A stretch of 64,000 nt of DNA, taken from contig NZ_JBBUKT010000012.1 of NCBI RefSeq assembly GCF_038066715.1, forward strand, positions 1 to 64,000. Direction: 5' to 3'. The stretch is from Luteolibacter sp. Y139. GTDB lineage: Bacteria; Verrucomicrobiota; Verrucomicrobiia; Verrucomicrobiales; Akkermansiaceae. The notes under the pieces are model-generated. The model had not been told where the DNA came from. It was given only the letters and a program-made list of their open reading frames with translations, and ran no database searches. This document shows positions 29,499 to 38,439 of the stretch, piece after piece. The position numbers were made by a program, and so were the translations under genes. How positions within the stretch are numbered: position 1 is the stretch's first letter; the number at the start of each line of letters is the position of its first letter.

Positions 29499-29647
29499 AC
29501 GGTCACCCCTTTGAAAGAGCCTATCCCGACAAGCGGCCGGGAAAAGGCCTGAATGAGGAGAATAGCTCGGAAACTCAAAACCGAGGGCCCGAATCAACCC
29601 TCCGGCGTCCTTGCTTTTTCCCTTGGTCTTCGGCAGAGTTCCGGATC

Positions 29648-30196
29648 ATGAAAAGCGGCATCATCGATATATTCCTAGACGCCTTCGGCTGGGTGCTGGG
29701 GAAGACCGGACTTTTCGCGCTGGCGATCCTGACTGGCATAGCCCTCGGTGCCCTGGGCTTGTGGGCTGGCACCATGTCGGGCATCGGAACCTTCGGCTTC
29801 CGTGCGGACAAGCCAATCCTCGAGCACATCACCTGGGTCGGTGCAATCCTGCCGCAAGTGCTGCTGATGTTCTGGGCGGGAATGCTCTTCGTGCGTTCGG
29901 AGGCGGTGGGAGCGAAGCATTGGGGCCAAGTGGTCGCAGCGCAGGCGCTTCTACTCGTTTTTTGCTGCGCGGACGCGATGCCGGAGGGACTGCTTCCCCG
30001 GATGATCGCATGGTCGATCGTAGCGGTGGGAATCGCCGGCATGGCGGCGGGGCTCCGTTGGTTGGCAGGCTGGGTACAGCGGCGCGGCGAAGCGCACTTG
30101 GCCCACCTTGAGGAGGAGAATGCCTTGCGCAGGGAAGAGCTGAAGGAGAAGTACGGCACCGTGAGCGTCGGTGCTCGCGAGTTGGGCATCCTCTGA
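29648..30196 (+). CDS. Membrane protein of unknown function with C-terminal coiled coil
   Basis: 182 residues. Four hydrophobic segments at about 20-42, 61-83, 93-109 and 117-137 are followed by a charged helix at 145-169 (AHLAHLEEENALRREELKEK) that looks like a coiled coil. This architecture is common among small integral membrane proteins that form oligomers. No family motif is seen. It lies 53 bp upstream of the next unknown gene on the same strand and may be co-transcribed with it. Confidence 0.7.
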   Translation: MKSGIIDIFLDAFGWVLGKTGLFALAILTGIALGALGLWAGTMSGIGTFGFRADKPILEHITWVGAILPQVLLMFWAGMLFVRSEAVGAKHWGQVVAAQALLLVFCCADAMPEGLLPRMIAWSIVAVGIAGMAAGLRWLAGWVQRRGEAHLAHLEEENALRREELKEKYGTVSVGARELGIL

Positions 30197-30249
30197 TGAA
30201 GCCGGAAGCGCTGCCTTGACCGGCTCTTGCCAGAGAAGGAGGGTCGAGC

Positions 30250-31101
30250 GTGCGAAAAGGGAAATTGCTACCTTGGCTCCTGGCTCTTGGCGGGCTTGGG
30301 GTGGGGATTCCCGTCGCGGTGAAGCAGCATGCGCTGCGGTCTTCGGATGCGGAGCGCCACGCTGCCGCCACATCTTCATCAAAACTCGCGGAGCGTTTGG
30401 GAAAGGCCGCAACTCGTGACCGCAAGGCACCCGTCCATGATCCGGCTGCAATTGCGACGGCACTTGGCTCCGCTGATCGTGAGACGGCTGCAACCGCACT
30501 CGAAGTCCTGCTGCCTGATCTAACAAAACGCGACCTGCCTGCCGCGGCGGAGCTTGCGCAAGGCTTGGACCCTTGGGCGCAGCGGCAACGGGCGCTTCTT
30601 TTCGTCGCGGGTGCTTGGGCAAGCTCGGATCCGGAGGCCGGTGTCGAGTGGTGCGAAAGCCTGGGCAATGCCGAGGAGCAACATTACTGCATACGCACGA
30701 TCTGCAACCAGCTGGCCATCACGGATCCTGCACGTGCCATGACTCTGGCAGAAGAGCATGGTGGCTCGGAGAAGAATGCTCTCGCGGAGGACATCATGCA
30801 TCACTGGCCACGCAAGGATCTGAAGGCGGCGATGGCATGGGTGGAAAATCGGCAAGATCCCGGACTGAAGGATTCACTCTGGAATCATCTCGCGCTCTCA
30901 CTTGCCGAAATCGATCCCAAGCAGGCTGCAAATCTTGCAGCAGAACGAATCTCGTCTGAGAAGATCCAGGATGAAGCCGTGATTTCCGTGCTGCACCAAT
31001 GGGCGCTGAAGGATCGCAACGCTGCGGCGGAGTGGGTGGAATTATTTCCCGATGGCCCCTTGCGGGAGCGGGCGAAGGGTGAAGTGTTAGGGTCCCACTA
31101 A
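30250..31101 (+). CDS. Exported or membrane-anchored helical-repeat protein
   Basis: 283 residues from a GTG. A hydrophobic N-terminus (LLPWLLALGGLGVGIPVAV) is followed by a disordered Ala/Ser stretch and then a set of about 30-residue helical units built around a DPxxAxxW-like pattern: SDPEAGVEWCESL, TDPARAMTLAEEH, KDLKAAMAWVENR, IDPKQAANLAAER, KDRNAAAEWVELF. Five such units are visible. Similar repeats are common in uncharacterised Verrucomicrobia proteins. A scaffold role is plausible; no function is known. Confidence 0.72.
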   Translation: MRKGKLLPWLLALGGLGVGIPVAVKQHALRSSDAERHAAATSSSKLAERLGKAATRDRKAPVHDPAAIATALGSADRETAATALEVLLPDLTKRDLPAAAELAQGLDPWAQRQRALLFVAGAWASSDPEAGVEWCESLGNAEEQHYCIRTICNQLAITDPARAMTLAEEHGGSEKNALAEDIMHHWPRKDLKAAMAWVENRQDPGLKDSLWNHLALSLAEIDPKQAANLAAERISSEKIQDEAVISVLHQWALKDRNAAAEWVELFPDGPLRERAKGEVLGSH

Positions 31102-31170
31102 ACCTGTACCATCTATCAAACCGTAGATGGTCGGACCCAAACCCATAACACACACCTAAACCCAAGAACC

Positions 31171-32934
31171 ATGAAACACACCATGGGCCGGCTTGCCGGC
31201 CTTCTAATGGTGGCGCTCTCGTATTGCGCCAATGCCGCGGGAAACAACTGGATGACCCCGCTTGATGGGAATCTTCCGCTGTCCCAATTCTCGATCCCCG
31301 GCACCCACGATTCAGGTGCCATGGTCGAGCCGGTCTCCGGCACCGCGAAGTGCCAGAACCTGTCCATCACCGACCAGCTCAATGCCGGCGTGCGATTCCT
31401 CGATATCCGCTGCCGTCACATCAATGACGCCTTCGCGATCCATCACGGGCAGGTCTATCAGAACATGAATTTCAACGATGTCCTGAACTCGACCATCGGC
31501 TTCCTGAACGCGAATCCCGGCGAGACGGTGATCATGAGCGTGAAGGAGGAATACAATGCCACGGGGAACACGCGCTCCTTCGAGGCAACCTTCGATACCT
31601 ACGTGGCGGCGAATCCTTCGAAGTGGGTGCTCGGCTCGGCGATTCCGACGCTCACTCAGGCACGCGGGAAGATCGTGCTCTTCCGCCGCTTCGGTGCGTC
31701 TGCCACGCCGAAGGGCATCGATGCTTCCAACTGGCCGGACAACACCACCTTCAGCACCGGTGGCACGCTGCGGGTGCAGGATCGCTACAACGTTTCCGAC
31801 AACAACGCGAAGTGGAACCAGATCCTGCAGATCCTCAATGAAGCGCGCTACGGTGGTCCGGGCACGCTGTACGTGAACTTCACCAGCGGCACCACCAGCA
31901 TCTTCGGAGTGCCGAACATTCCGACGGTCTCGAACAACATCAACCCGCGCATCACCACCTTCTTCGGCAGCAATGTCAGCGGGCGCTTCGGCTCGATCCT
32001 CATGGACTTCGCCGATGCCGCGAAGTGCTCAGCCATTTATAACACGAACGCGCCATCCGGTCGCCCGGTCTATCGTCCGGCGTATTTCATGATTGTGAAC
32101 CGCAACAGCGGCAAATGTCTCGATCTGATCGGTGGCAACACGAACAACGGCGCGCAGGTCAACCAGTGGACCTACGACTACAACGGCGCAAACCAACGCT
32201 GGGTGTTCGCTCCGACCGAGAACTCGGATCACTTCCGCATCTCCTCATGGGTCAGCGGCAAGTGCGCCTGCATCGAGAACGACTCCACCGCCGCGGGCGC
32301 AAAAGTCCACGCCTGGGAATACACTGGCAACAACAACGGCCAGCAGTTCGACCTCGTGGACGCGGGCAATGGCTACTACAAGATCCGCAACGTGAAGAGC
32401 GGCTTGGTGCTTCAAATCACCGGTGCCGGCACCGCGGACAACGACCGCGTGGAACAAGCCGCGGACAATGGCTCGATCAACCAACAGTGGCGCCTTCAGC
32501 CGTGGGGTGACTACTTCGCGCGTGCATCCACCGGGAAGTACATCTGCGTGGAGAACATGGGCAGCACCAATGGCAGCCCGATCATCCAATATTCCTGGGA
32601 AAACAATCCGTGGTTCAAGTGGCGCTTCGAGAGCGTGACGAATGGCCACCTGCGCGCCTCAAGTCTGAATGCCCTGACCCGCGTGCTCTGCGTGGTGAAC
32701 GGCACCAGCGTGAATGGCGAGGACTGCCAGTTGTGGGACTACCTGCCCGCAAATGCCGGCGACCAAAAGCTGCGCATCCTGCCGAAGACCAACGGGCTCT
32801 TCAAATTCTACTTCGTCCACGATGGCATGAGCTGGGACATCCCCGGAGGAAATGGCGGGAACAACGTGCGGCTGGAGCAGTATCCCGACAACGGCAACGC
32901 CTGGCAGGATTTCCTGCTGGAGCGGACACCTTGA
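31171..32934 (+). CDS. Secreted PI-specific phospholipase C-like enzyme with RICIN domains
   Basis: 587 residues. Signal peptide about 1-22. The PI-PLC X-type catalytic domain (about 25-290) has PGTHDSG with H46, VRFLDIRCR, and HHGQVYQ with H92, the two catalytic histidines expected for bacterial PI-PLC. PGETVIMSVKEE follows. The C-terminal half (about 305-587) contains two beta-trefoil RICIN-type lectin regions with QW-type motifs (NQRWVFAP, NQQWRLQPW). It would cleave phosphatidylinositol or GPI-type anchors outside the cell, held to glycans by the lectin part. The exact substrate is unknown. A strong terminator follows. Confidence 0.9.
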   Translation: MKHTMGRLAGLLMVALSYCANAAGNNWMTPLDGNLPLSQFSIPGTHDSGAMVEPVSGTAKCQNLSITDQLNAGVRFLDIRCRHINDAFAIHHGQVYQNMNFNDVLNSTIGFLNANPGETVIMSVKEEYNATGNTRSFEATFDTYVAANPSKWVLGSAIPTLTQARGKIVLFRRFGASATPKGIDASNWPDNTTFSTGGTLRVQDRYNVSDNNAKWNQILQILNEARYGGPGTLYVNFTSGTTSIFGVPNIPTVSNNINPRITTFFGSNVSGRFGSILMDFADAAKCSAIYNTNAPSGRPVYRPAYFMIVNRNSGKCLDLIGGNTNNGAQVNQWTYDYNGANQRWVFAPTENSDHFRISSWVSGKCACIENDSTAAGAKVHAWEYTGNNNGQQFDLVDAGNGYYKIRNVKSGLVLQITGAGTADNDRVEQAADNGSINQQWRLQPWGDYFARASTGKYICVENMGSTNGSPIIQYSWENNPWFKWRFESVTNGHLRASSLNALTRVLCVVNGTSVNGEDCQLWDYLPANAGDQKLRILPKTNGLFKFYFVHDGMSWDIPGGNGGNNVRLEQYPDNGNAWQDFLLERTP

Positions 32935-32952
32935 AGGGCTGATCCATTTCCG

Positions 32953-32985
32953 GGCGGAGGCGATGCGATCGCCTCCGCCTTTTTT
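32953..32985 (+). terminator. Rho-independent terminator after the PI-PLC gene
   Basis: A perfect 12-bp stem, GGCGGAGGCGAT (32953-32964) with ATCGCCTCCGCC (32968-32979), closes a 3-nt loop and is followed by six T. It stands 18 bp after the stop codon. Confidence 0.95.
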
Positions 32986-33173
32986 ATGTATGTACTAAGC
33001 TTTTAGTATTTCAGCGGGATCCTGGCTTTTCCACATCTTCAGGCATCCATCAATCGCCTTACGGATTCTTCGCCGCTTTAACTTTCTCCCAAGCATCGAG
33101 CGGAGGCTCGTCTGGCAAGCTCCTCCTGCCGTTTTTGGCCATCCTCCAAAGCCGCTAGCCCAACATGATTAGC

Positions 33174-33617
33174 TTACTTCGCCACATCCGCTGATCGTCG
33201 CAGATGAAGATATTCTCTTATTTGAGGTTGAACAAACGGCTTCAGCCTTCTCGAAAGAGTCATAACTTCAGGATCGGGATCAAGAAAATCGATGTAATAT
33301 GCCCCATTTTCAATATCAAAGCTAAGCGATGGGTTCTCTAGGACGTATTTTTTGCGACCCAATTCAACCCAAGGCTCAGATTCAGCAAAGATAAGGTCAC
33401 CATCTTCAGTAAGGGTCACCTTCATTTTAATCTCTTCGGACGAATAGACTCCAGCTATTGGCTTGAAGGAAATCTTCTTAGGGACGTTCCAGGGAAAGCG
33501 GCCAGCGCCGGACGATAATTCTTGATTTCGCGGATCCGGTGCCGTCGTCGAAACCGACATACATACCAAAACAACGGCCACAACTGCCGCAATTAAGATT
33601 ACTACATACTTCTTCAT
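33174..33617 (-). CDS. Small membrane-anchored hypothetical protein of low GC
   Basis: 147 residues. An N-terminal membrane segment (about 4-22, YVVILIAAVVAVVLVCMSV) is followed by a beta-rich domain (IKMKVTLTEDGDLIFAES, VLENPSLSFDIENGAYYIDFLD) and a basic C-terminal helix. No family is recognised. The gene and its flanks are markedly AT-richer than nearly everything else in the window, suggesting acquisition from elsewhere. It sits alone between a strong terminator and the cutC gene. Confidence 0.65.
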   Translation of the reverse strand: MKKYVVILIAAVVAVVLVCMSVSTTAPDPRNQELSSGAGRFPWNVPKKISFKPIAGVYSSEEIKMKVTLTEDGDLIFAESEPWVELGRKKYVLENPSLSFDIENGAYYIDFLDPDPEVMTLSRRLKPFVQPQIREYLHLRRSADVAK

Positions 33618-33768
33618 TTCTGGAGACTACGCGTCATGAAGTTGTCTTTTTTGATCTGAAAATGAAGTCAATTTCGCGTTGAAATATTATTCCCTATTTG
33701 TCGCCGCTTTACTTCGCTCCGGATCTGCTTGTTCGGAATTTGCGTTTGAGATGCGAGGTAATTGGTGG

Positions 33769-34503
33769 CTACCCGGGACCCAAGCGAGCCGCGGCGATCA
33801 ACGCGGCATCGGCAACGAAGCGCTCGTATTCGCCGGGCACGGTGAGCGCGCCAATCGGCACCTCGGGGCGGCGGAAGGTCATGAGACTTTCTTGAACGCT
33901 GCGAGCGGAGAGGTGAACTTGGTTCGCGCCGGTGCGGCGGATGACTTCGGCCACTTGATCGGCCTTGATGCCGCCGCCGGGAAGAATGTCGAGGCGGTCG
34001 CCAGCCTGTTGAACGAGGATGGCGATGAGATCGAGCGCGTCCATGGCAAAGGGTGCACCACCACTTGTTAGAATGCGTTCGAAGCCGAACTCCGCGAGAG
34101 TTTCGAGCGCGTCAGGCAATTCGGAGCAGACATCAAAGGCGCGGTGGAAGACCGCGGGAAAGCCATCGCAGGCATCGAGCAAGGTTTCGATCGCGACGAG
34201 ATCCAGCGAGCCATCCGGTGCGAGGCAGCCGAAGACGACGGCATCCGCGCCGAGATCGCGGGCGAGCTCGATGTCCGCGCACATCGCCGCGATTTCCTCC
34301 GGCCGGTAAACGAAGTCGCCACCGCGCGGGCGGATCATCATGGCGATCTCGCCGGGGAAAAGCGACCGAGCCTGGACCAGTGTGCCGGCGCTGGGCGTGA
34401 GGCCACCTTCGGTGAGCGAGGCGCAGAGTTCAATGCGGTCGGCTCCCGCTTCGGCGCAGGCGAGGATGGAGTCGAGGGAATCGACGCAGATTTCAAGAGT
34501 CAT
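33769..34503 (-). CDS. cutC: CutC family protein (copper homeostasis)
   Basis: 244 residues from the ATG at 34503; the open frame extends 98 codons upstream over the divergent intergenic region. A TIM-barrel protein: LEICVDSLDSILACAEAGAD, RIELCASLTEGGLTPSAG, MIRPRGGDFVY, VFGCLAPDGSLD, HRAFDV, RILTSGGAPFA, ILPGGGIKADQV, and QVHLSAR. All are CutC hallmarks. The family has been tied to copper handling in E. coli, though its biochemical activity remains unclear. It diverges from an acetyltransferase gene with 99 bp between the starts. Confidence 0.93.
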   Translation of the reverse strand: MTLEICVDSLDSILACAEAGADRIELCASLTEGGLTPSAGTLVQARSLFPGEIAMMIRPRGGDFVYRPEEIAAMCADIELARDLGADAVVFGCLAPDGSLDLVAIETLLDACDGFPAVFHRAFDVCSELPDALETLAEFGFERILTSGGAPFAMDALDLIAILVQQAGDRLDILPGGGIKADQVAEVIRRTGANQVHLSARSVQESLMTFRRPEVPIGALTVPGEYERFVADAALIAAARLGPG

Positions 34504-34602
34504 GGGCAATCGGTGCCTGCGATCTACCATCTGCGATCTGCCATCGACCATCCCGAAACTCGCGGGTGGCAGATCCGACGAACCTGCGCTTGGATAGCCG
34601 TG

Positions 34603-35196
34603 ATGATTCCCGAGCGGCTCGAACTGCGTTTGCATGATGGCACACCGGTGGTGGCACGACCGCTGACGCCGGCCGACCGCGACTATGTGGCGGCGGGCTA
34701 CCGGCTGCTTTCTCCCGAGGCCCGCTACCAACGGTTCTGGGTGCGGCAGGGGGAGATCATCGGTGATGCGATGCTGAACCGCTTGCTGACGGATCAACTA
34801 CCCAACCACGCGATTTGGACCGTTTTCGATCCAACCCGCGAGGGCTTTCCCGGCTTGGGCGCGGCAAGCTTCTGGCGATCGGATAAGGAGACCCACGACG
34901 CGGAGTTTTCGGTCACCGTGATGGACGCCGATCAAGGCCGTGGGGTGGCGACGCTGCTGCTCGGCATCCTCTGGCTGGTGGCATTCCGCTGCGGGATCGA
35001 GACACTGACCGGCTACACCATGCCGGAAAACCGGCGGGCCCTGCGATGGATGCGAGATACCGGGGCCGCGGGCGAATGGGACGGATACAATGCGGTCTTC
35101 CGCTGGAAGCTCGACGACCTGAACGCGATTCCCAATACAGCCGCAGGAGCGGACTTGGCCGAGCGGCTCGCCGAACTCTCGCCCGCGATGCTGTAA
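34603..35196 (+). CDS. GNAT family N-acetyltransferase
   Basis: 197 residues from the ATG at 34603 (a GTG lies directly before it). The GNAT fold is shown by LRDGTPVVARPLTPADRDYV-like opening, EFSVTVMDADQGRGVATLLLGILWLVA (motif A with Q/RxxGxG/A for acetyl-CoA, seen as QGRGVA) and GYTMPENRRALRWMRDTG (motif B). The arrangement is of the type found in the GNAT domain attached to acyl-CoA synthetases, but no such domain is here. The substrate is unknown. It is convergent with the LOG gene, 6 bp apart. Confidence 0.85.
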   Translation: MIPERLELRLHDGTPVVARPLTPADRDYVAAGYRLLSPEARYQRFWVRQGEIIGDAMLNRLLTDQLPNHAIWTVFDPTREGFPGLGAASFWRSDKETHDAEFSVTVMDADQGRGVATLLLGILWLVAFRCGIETLTGYTMPENRRALRWMRDTGAAGEWDGYNAVFRWKLDDLNAIPNTAAGADLAERLAELSPAML

Positions 35197-35202
35197 GGCC
35201 GC

Positions 35203-36057
35203 TCAGCTTGCTGGTTTGACGGCCGTCTTTTCTCCAAAGATCGCACTCGGCTTGGGCAGCTTCTGACGGCGCAGGCCGAATTGCCGGACGGCATGGCGCT
35301 GGAGGTGTGCAATGGCATCCGCCACATCATCGGTGAAGAAAATCAGCTCGGGATCGCCGGGGCTGATCATCCCCGCATCGGCCATGTGATAGACGAAATC
35401 CATCAGCGGCTGCCAGTAGTCCTTCCCCATGAGGATGATGGGGAAATTTCGGATCTTGCCGGTCTGGATCAGGGTGATCGTCTCGAACATCTCATCGAGC
35501 GTGCCCGCTCCGCCGGGCAGCACCACGAAGGCGTAGGAGTATTTGATCAGGATGGTCTTGCGCGTGAAGAAGTAGCGCATCGTGACCGAGCGATCGACGT
35601 AGGGATTCAGGTGCTGTTCGAAGGGCAGCTCAATATTCACGCCGATCGATCTACCGCCGGCTTCATGGGCACCGCGATTGCCCGCCTCCATGATGCCGGG
35701 GCCACCGCCGGTCATGACGGTGAAGCCGAGCTTGGCGACCTCCGCGCCCATCCGGCGGGCCATTTCGTAGTAGGTGGTGCCCGGCTGGGTGCGAGCGGAG
35801 CCGAAGATGGTCACCGCCGGGCCGACGAAATGCAGCGTGCGAAATGCCCGCACGAAGTCCGCCCCGACCCGGAAGATGGTGCCCAGATCATGCAGGCGGG
35901 AGCGCGGTCCCGCGAGGAAGCCTCGCTCGGGGATCTCCAGTTCGAAGCGCTCTTCCTCGCGAATCGCCTCCGGGCTAATCTGGTGCTCCGCAGTCGGTTG
36001 CGGAAGCTGGGGGCAATCGGGCGGGGTCATGACGGGATTCTCTAACACGGCATTCAC
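35203..36057 (-). CDS. LOG family protein (TIGR00730-type nucleotide phosphoribohydrolase)
   Basis: 284 residues. The Rossmann-like core carries VTIFGSART, the motif TGGGPGIMEAGNRGAHEAGG, and the PGGAGTLDEMFE motif containing the catalytic Glu. Relatives cleave the N-glycosidic bond of AMP or cytokinin riboside monophosphates; many bacterial members are still annotated as lysine decarboxylases. The N-terminal 80 residues form an extension with an acidic, proline-rich start, as in the longer bacterial LOG subtype. Substrate not determined here. It diverges from the gene at 36211. Confidence 0.9.
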   Translation of the reverse strand: MNAVLENPVMTPPDCPQLPQPTAEHQISPEAIREEERFELEIPERGFLAGPRSRLHDLGTIFRVGADFVRAFRTLHFVGPAVTIFGSARTQPGTTYYEMARRMGAEVAKLGFTVMTGGGPGIMEAGNRGAHEAGGRSIGVNIELPFEQHLNPYVDRSVTMRYFFTRKTILIKYSYAFVVLPGGAGTLDEMFETITLIQTGKIRNFPIILMGKDYWQPLMDFVYHMADAGMISPGDPELIFFTDDVADAIAHLQRHAVRQFGLRRQKLPKPSAIFGEKTAVKPAS

Positions 36058-36210
36058 GGCCTTGCCACGGGGAATCCAAGGCCCGGCGAGGGCCTGCCGA
36101 GCCGGGAAACCGGGCAGTTAGTTTGAAACAACCATGGCTTTGCAAACTCTGCTCCAAATGCGGGGTAAGCTTGCGGAGATAGAGGAGCGTGACACCTTCC
36201 CGCCGAGCGC

Positions 36211-37332
36211 ATGCTGCCGCACAGGAAAAACGAACCGCACGAGGATGGCGACGGGGTGCGCGCAGGATTTGAGGTCCGCGTGATCGGCGGAGCGCGCCCG
36301 ACTCCCGAGCCCGGCCGCGGCAAGGGCCTGGAGATCGGCCTGCAAATCGGGCCCGGCCAGACGAGCGCGAGCGCCGCAGTCGAAGATCCGTCGGCAGCGC
36401 CGGTGCAGCGATTGCAGGCGGAGGGCACCGAGCCCCTGCGGGCGCGTACGATCAGCGAGGTGATCGGCGAGGTGGGACCGGCGGCACCCTACGTGCCGCG
36501 GCACCGGAGCAAGGAACGCAGCCTGACCGCGTGGACCCTATGGATGGCGGCGGGCACCTGCACGCTCGCGGTAGCGGCGGTAGCGGGGGTGATGTCGATG
36601 AAGAAGAAGCCGTCCAACGAATCCGAGCAAGCCATCGTCTTCGCCCCGCAGGACTCATTCGGCGAAGAGAAGGCCTACTTTCTGGACCACATGGGGCCCC
36701 TCACCCACGAGGCGGAGACGCTCCTGAAGAAGTATGCGGCGGCGACCTCGCCCGAGGCCGTGCTGCCACTCGTGAGGGATGCCGCGCGGGTCAAGGAACG
36801 CCTGATGGCCCTCTGGCAACCGATGGGCGAGCTTTCGAAGGATCTGGTCGAGACATCGATTTCGGATAGCGAGGTGCGCCCGGCACTCATCCTGCGGGGC
36901 AAGACGGCGGGCTTCGCGAACTTCGAAATGGCTTTCGTCCGTGAAGGCGGCCAATTGAAAATCGATTGGGAGGCTACCGAGGGCATCGGTGATGCCCAGC
37001 TCTCGGAGCTGCGGAAATCGAAGACGGTGGTCAAGGGAGCCAAGGTCCGCGTGGTGGCCCAGCCGGGGAATTTCTACACGCCGGAATTCCCGGAAGCCGA
37101 CTATCGCTCATATCAGCTGCTCGATGCCGCGGGTGAGGAATTCGTCTGGGCATTTGTCCGGAGGTCCTCAACCACGGCGAATTCGCTCGAGGCAGAACTC
37201 AATGAAAGCTCCGTTCTCCTTGAGAAAACCCGATCCGTCCCCGCGACCCTGCGCATTTCCGGCCCCCTGCGTGAAGGTGTGAACCTGTTCGAAATCACGG
37301 AGATGCTTCACAAAGGCTGGGTGAGCCCGTAA
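36211..37332 (+). CDS. Membrane-anchored protein, first of a tandem related pair
   Basis: 373 residues. A long hydrophilic N-terminal region (1-105) rich in Pro/Gly/Glu, one membrane segment at about 106-128 (LTAWTLWMAAGTCTLAVAAVAGVM), and a C-terminal extracytoplasmic domain of about 230 residues. The late part (LKIDWEA, YRSYQLLDAAGEEFVWAFVRR, VPATLRISGPLREGVNLFEITEMLHKGWV) matches the corresponding part of the next gene (WKIDWHAF, FKITDLLATHWMELP). This shows a shared domain. No known family is recognised. The next gene starts 9 bp after the stop, so the two form an operon. Confidence 0.78.
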   Translation: MLPHRKNEPHEDGDGVRAGFEVRVIGGARPTPEPGRGKGLEIGLQIGPGQTSASAAVEDPSAAPVQRLQAEGTEPLRARTISEVIGEVGPAAPYVPRHRSKERSLTAWTLWMAAGTCTLAVAAVAGVMSMKKKPSNESEQAIVFAPQDSFGEEKAYFLDHMGPLTHEAETLLKKYAAATSPEAVLPLVRDAARVKERLMALWQPMGELSKDLVETSISDSEVRPALILRGKTAGFANFEMAFVREGGQLKIDWEATEGIGDAQLSELRKSKTVVKGAKVRVVAQPGNFYTPEFPEADYRSYQLLDAAGEEFVWAFVRRSSTTANSLEAELNESSVLLEKTRSVPATLRISGPLREGVNLFEITEMLHKGWVSP

Positions 37333-37341
37333 CCAAAGGCC

Positions 37342-38436
37342 GTGAGCGACATTCCCGGTGCTTGGTTTCATTGCTCCCGCTGCGGCGCGCTATTCCGTGG
37401 GACGGCAGATGCCGACCAGCGTGGTGCGTGTCCTGAATGCGGCGGCGATCCCGTGGCCGGCACCGAAGCGACGGAAGCTCCCGGACCCGTCCTCATCCGC
37501 CGGAAAGTCCGCAAGCCGAAGGAGCGCTCGGGGTCATCGTCCAGCCGGTCCAAGCACAATCGCGAAGGTCAGAAGAAGGCACGCGCCCTGGCCATCTTCG
37601 TGGTGGTCTGGGCCGTGGTGCTGGGCACCGCCGCGATCTGGCTGAAAGGGAAGTCACCCGACGCCAGCGAGGCGACTTCGGTGCTCGATGCCCAGGCCGT
37701 TGGCGGCCAGGCCATGGAGGACTCGCGCCTGCTCCAGGACCAAATCCAAAACTGTGCGAGGCGGCTGGAGCAATTTGTCGGGGCGGGTGACATCGGAGGC
37801 AGGTCACCTCACGTTCTGCGAGCCAAGGAGATCCTCCCGGAGATGGCGGCAGCGCTCAAGTATGAGCCGATCCTGTCCTCTGATGCCAGCTTCACGCTGC
37901 CCTTCTATCAGGTGATCCACACCCCCGCCGGCCGGGCCATCGAGACGATGTGGAAAGAGGACGACGGCAAGTTCCTCGAAGCGGTCTTCTTCGAGGAAGA
38001 GGGAGAGTGGAAGATCGATTGGCATGCCTTCTCGCGCGCCAGCAGCGAGCCGTGGCCTCAATTCGTATCCGGCAAGGGCAAGGGAGAGGGCGTGTTCCGC
38101 GTGCTTGCCCGCGAGCGGGTCGGAGCCAATGGCCGCGATCCCGAGTTCATTGGTCTGGTGCTCTACGCCCCGCGGCCCGGCCGTCCCGGGGAAGCGTTTT
38201 CACCCTCACCGGAAATCCGGGTCACGCGCGCCTCCGACATGGGTCGCGCCATTGAGGAAGCCTTCACGACGCGCGCCAAGAATCTGGGCCCCTTCGGCAG
38301 CGGAGTGGTGAAATACGATCCCGGCGAAATGATCCGCCTGCATGTCCGGGTCACGCGCGAAGGTGCGGAGGAACGGACGTTCAAAATCACCGACTTGCTG
38401 GCCACCCACTGGATGGAGTTGCCGCCGGCAAAGTAA
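37342..38436 (+). CDS. Zinc-ribbon membrane protein, second of a tandem related pair
   Basis: 364 residues from a GTG. A zinc ribbon at the N-terminus (CSRCGALFRG, then CPECGGDP, residues about 11-36) is followed by a basic, disordered stretch (KVRKPKERSGSSSSRSK), a membrane segment at about 82-102 (ALAIFVVVWAVVLGTAAIWL), and a C-terminal domain related to that of the preceding protein. The topology suggests a cytoplasmic ribbon and an outside domain. It abuts the aroE gene tail to tail (3 bp between them). Function unknown. Confidence 0.78.
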   Translation: MSDIPGAWFHCSRCGALFRGTADADQRGACPECGGDPVAGTEATEAPGPVLIRRKVRKPKERSGSSSSRSKHNREGQKKARALAIFVVVWAVVLGTAAIWLKGKSPDASEATSVLDAQAVGGQAMEDSRLLQDQIQNCARRLEQFVGAGDIGGRSPHVLRAKEILPEMAAALKYEPILSSDASFTLPFYQVIHTPAGRAIETMWKEDDGKFLEAVFFEEEGEWKIDWHAFSRASSEPWPQFVSGKGKGEGVFRVLARERVGANGRDPEFIGLVLYAPRPGRPGEAFSPSPEIRVTRASDMGRAIEEAFTTRAKNLGPFGSGVVKYDPGEMIRLHVRVTREGAEERTFKITDLLATHWMELPPAK

Positions 38437-38439
38437 GCC

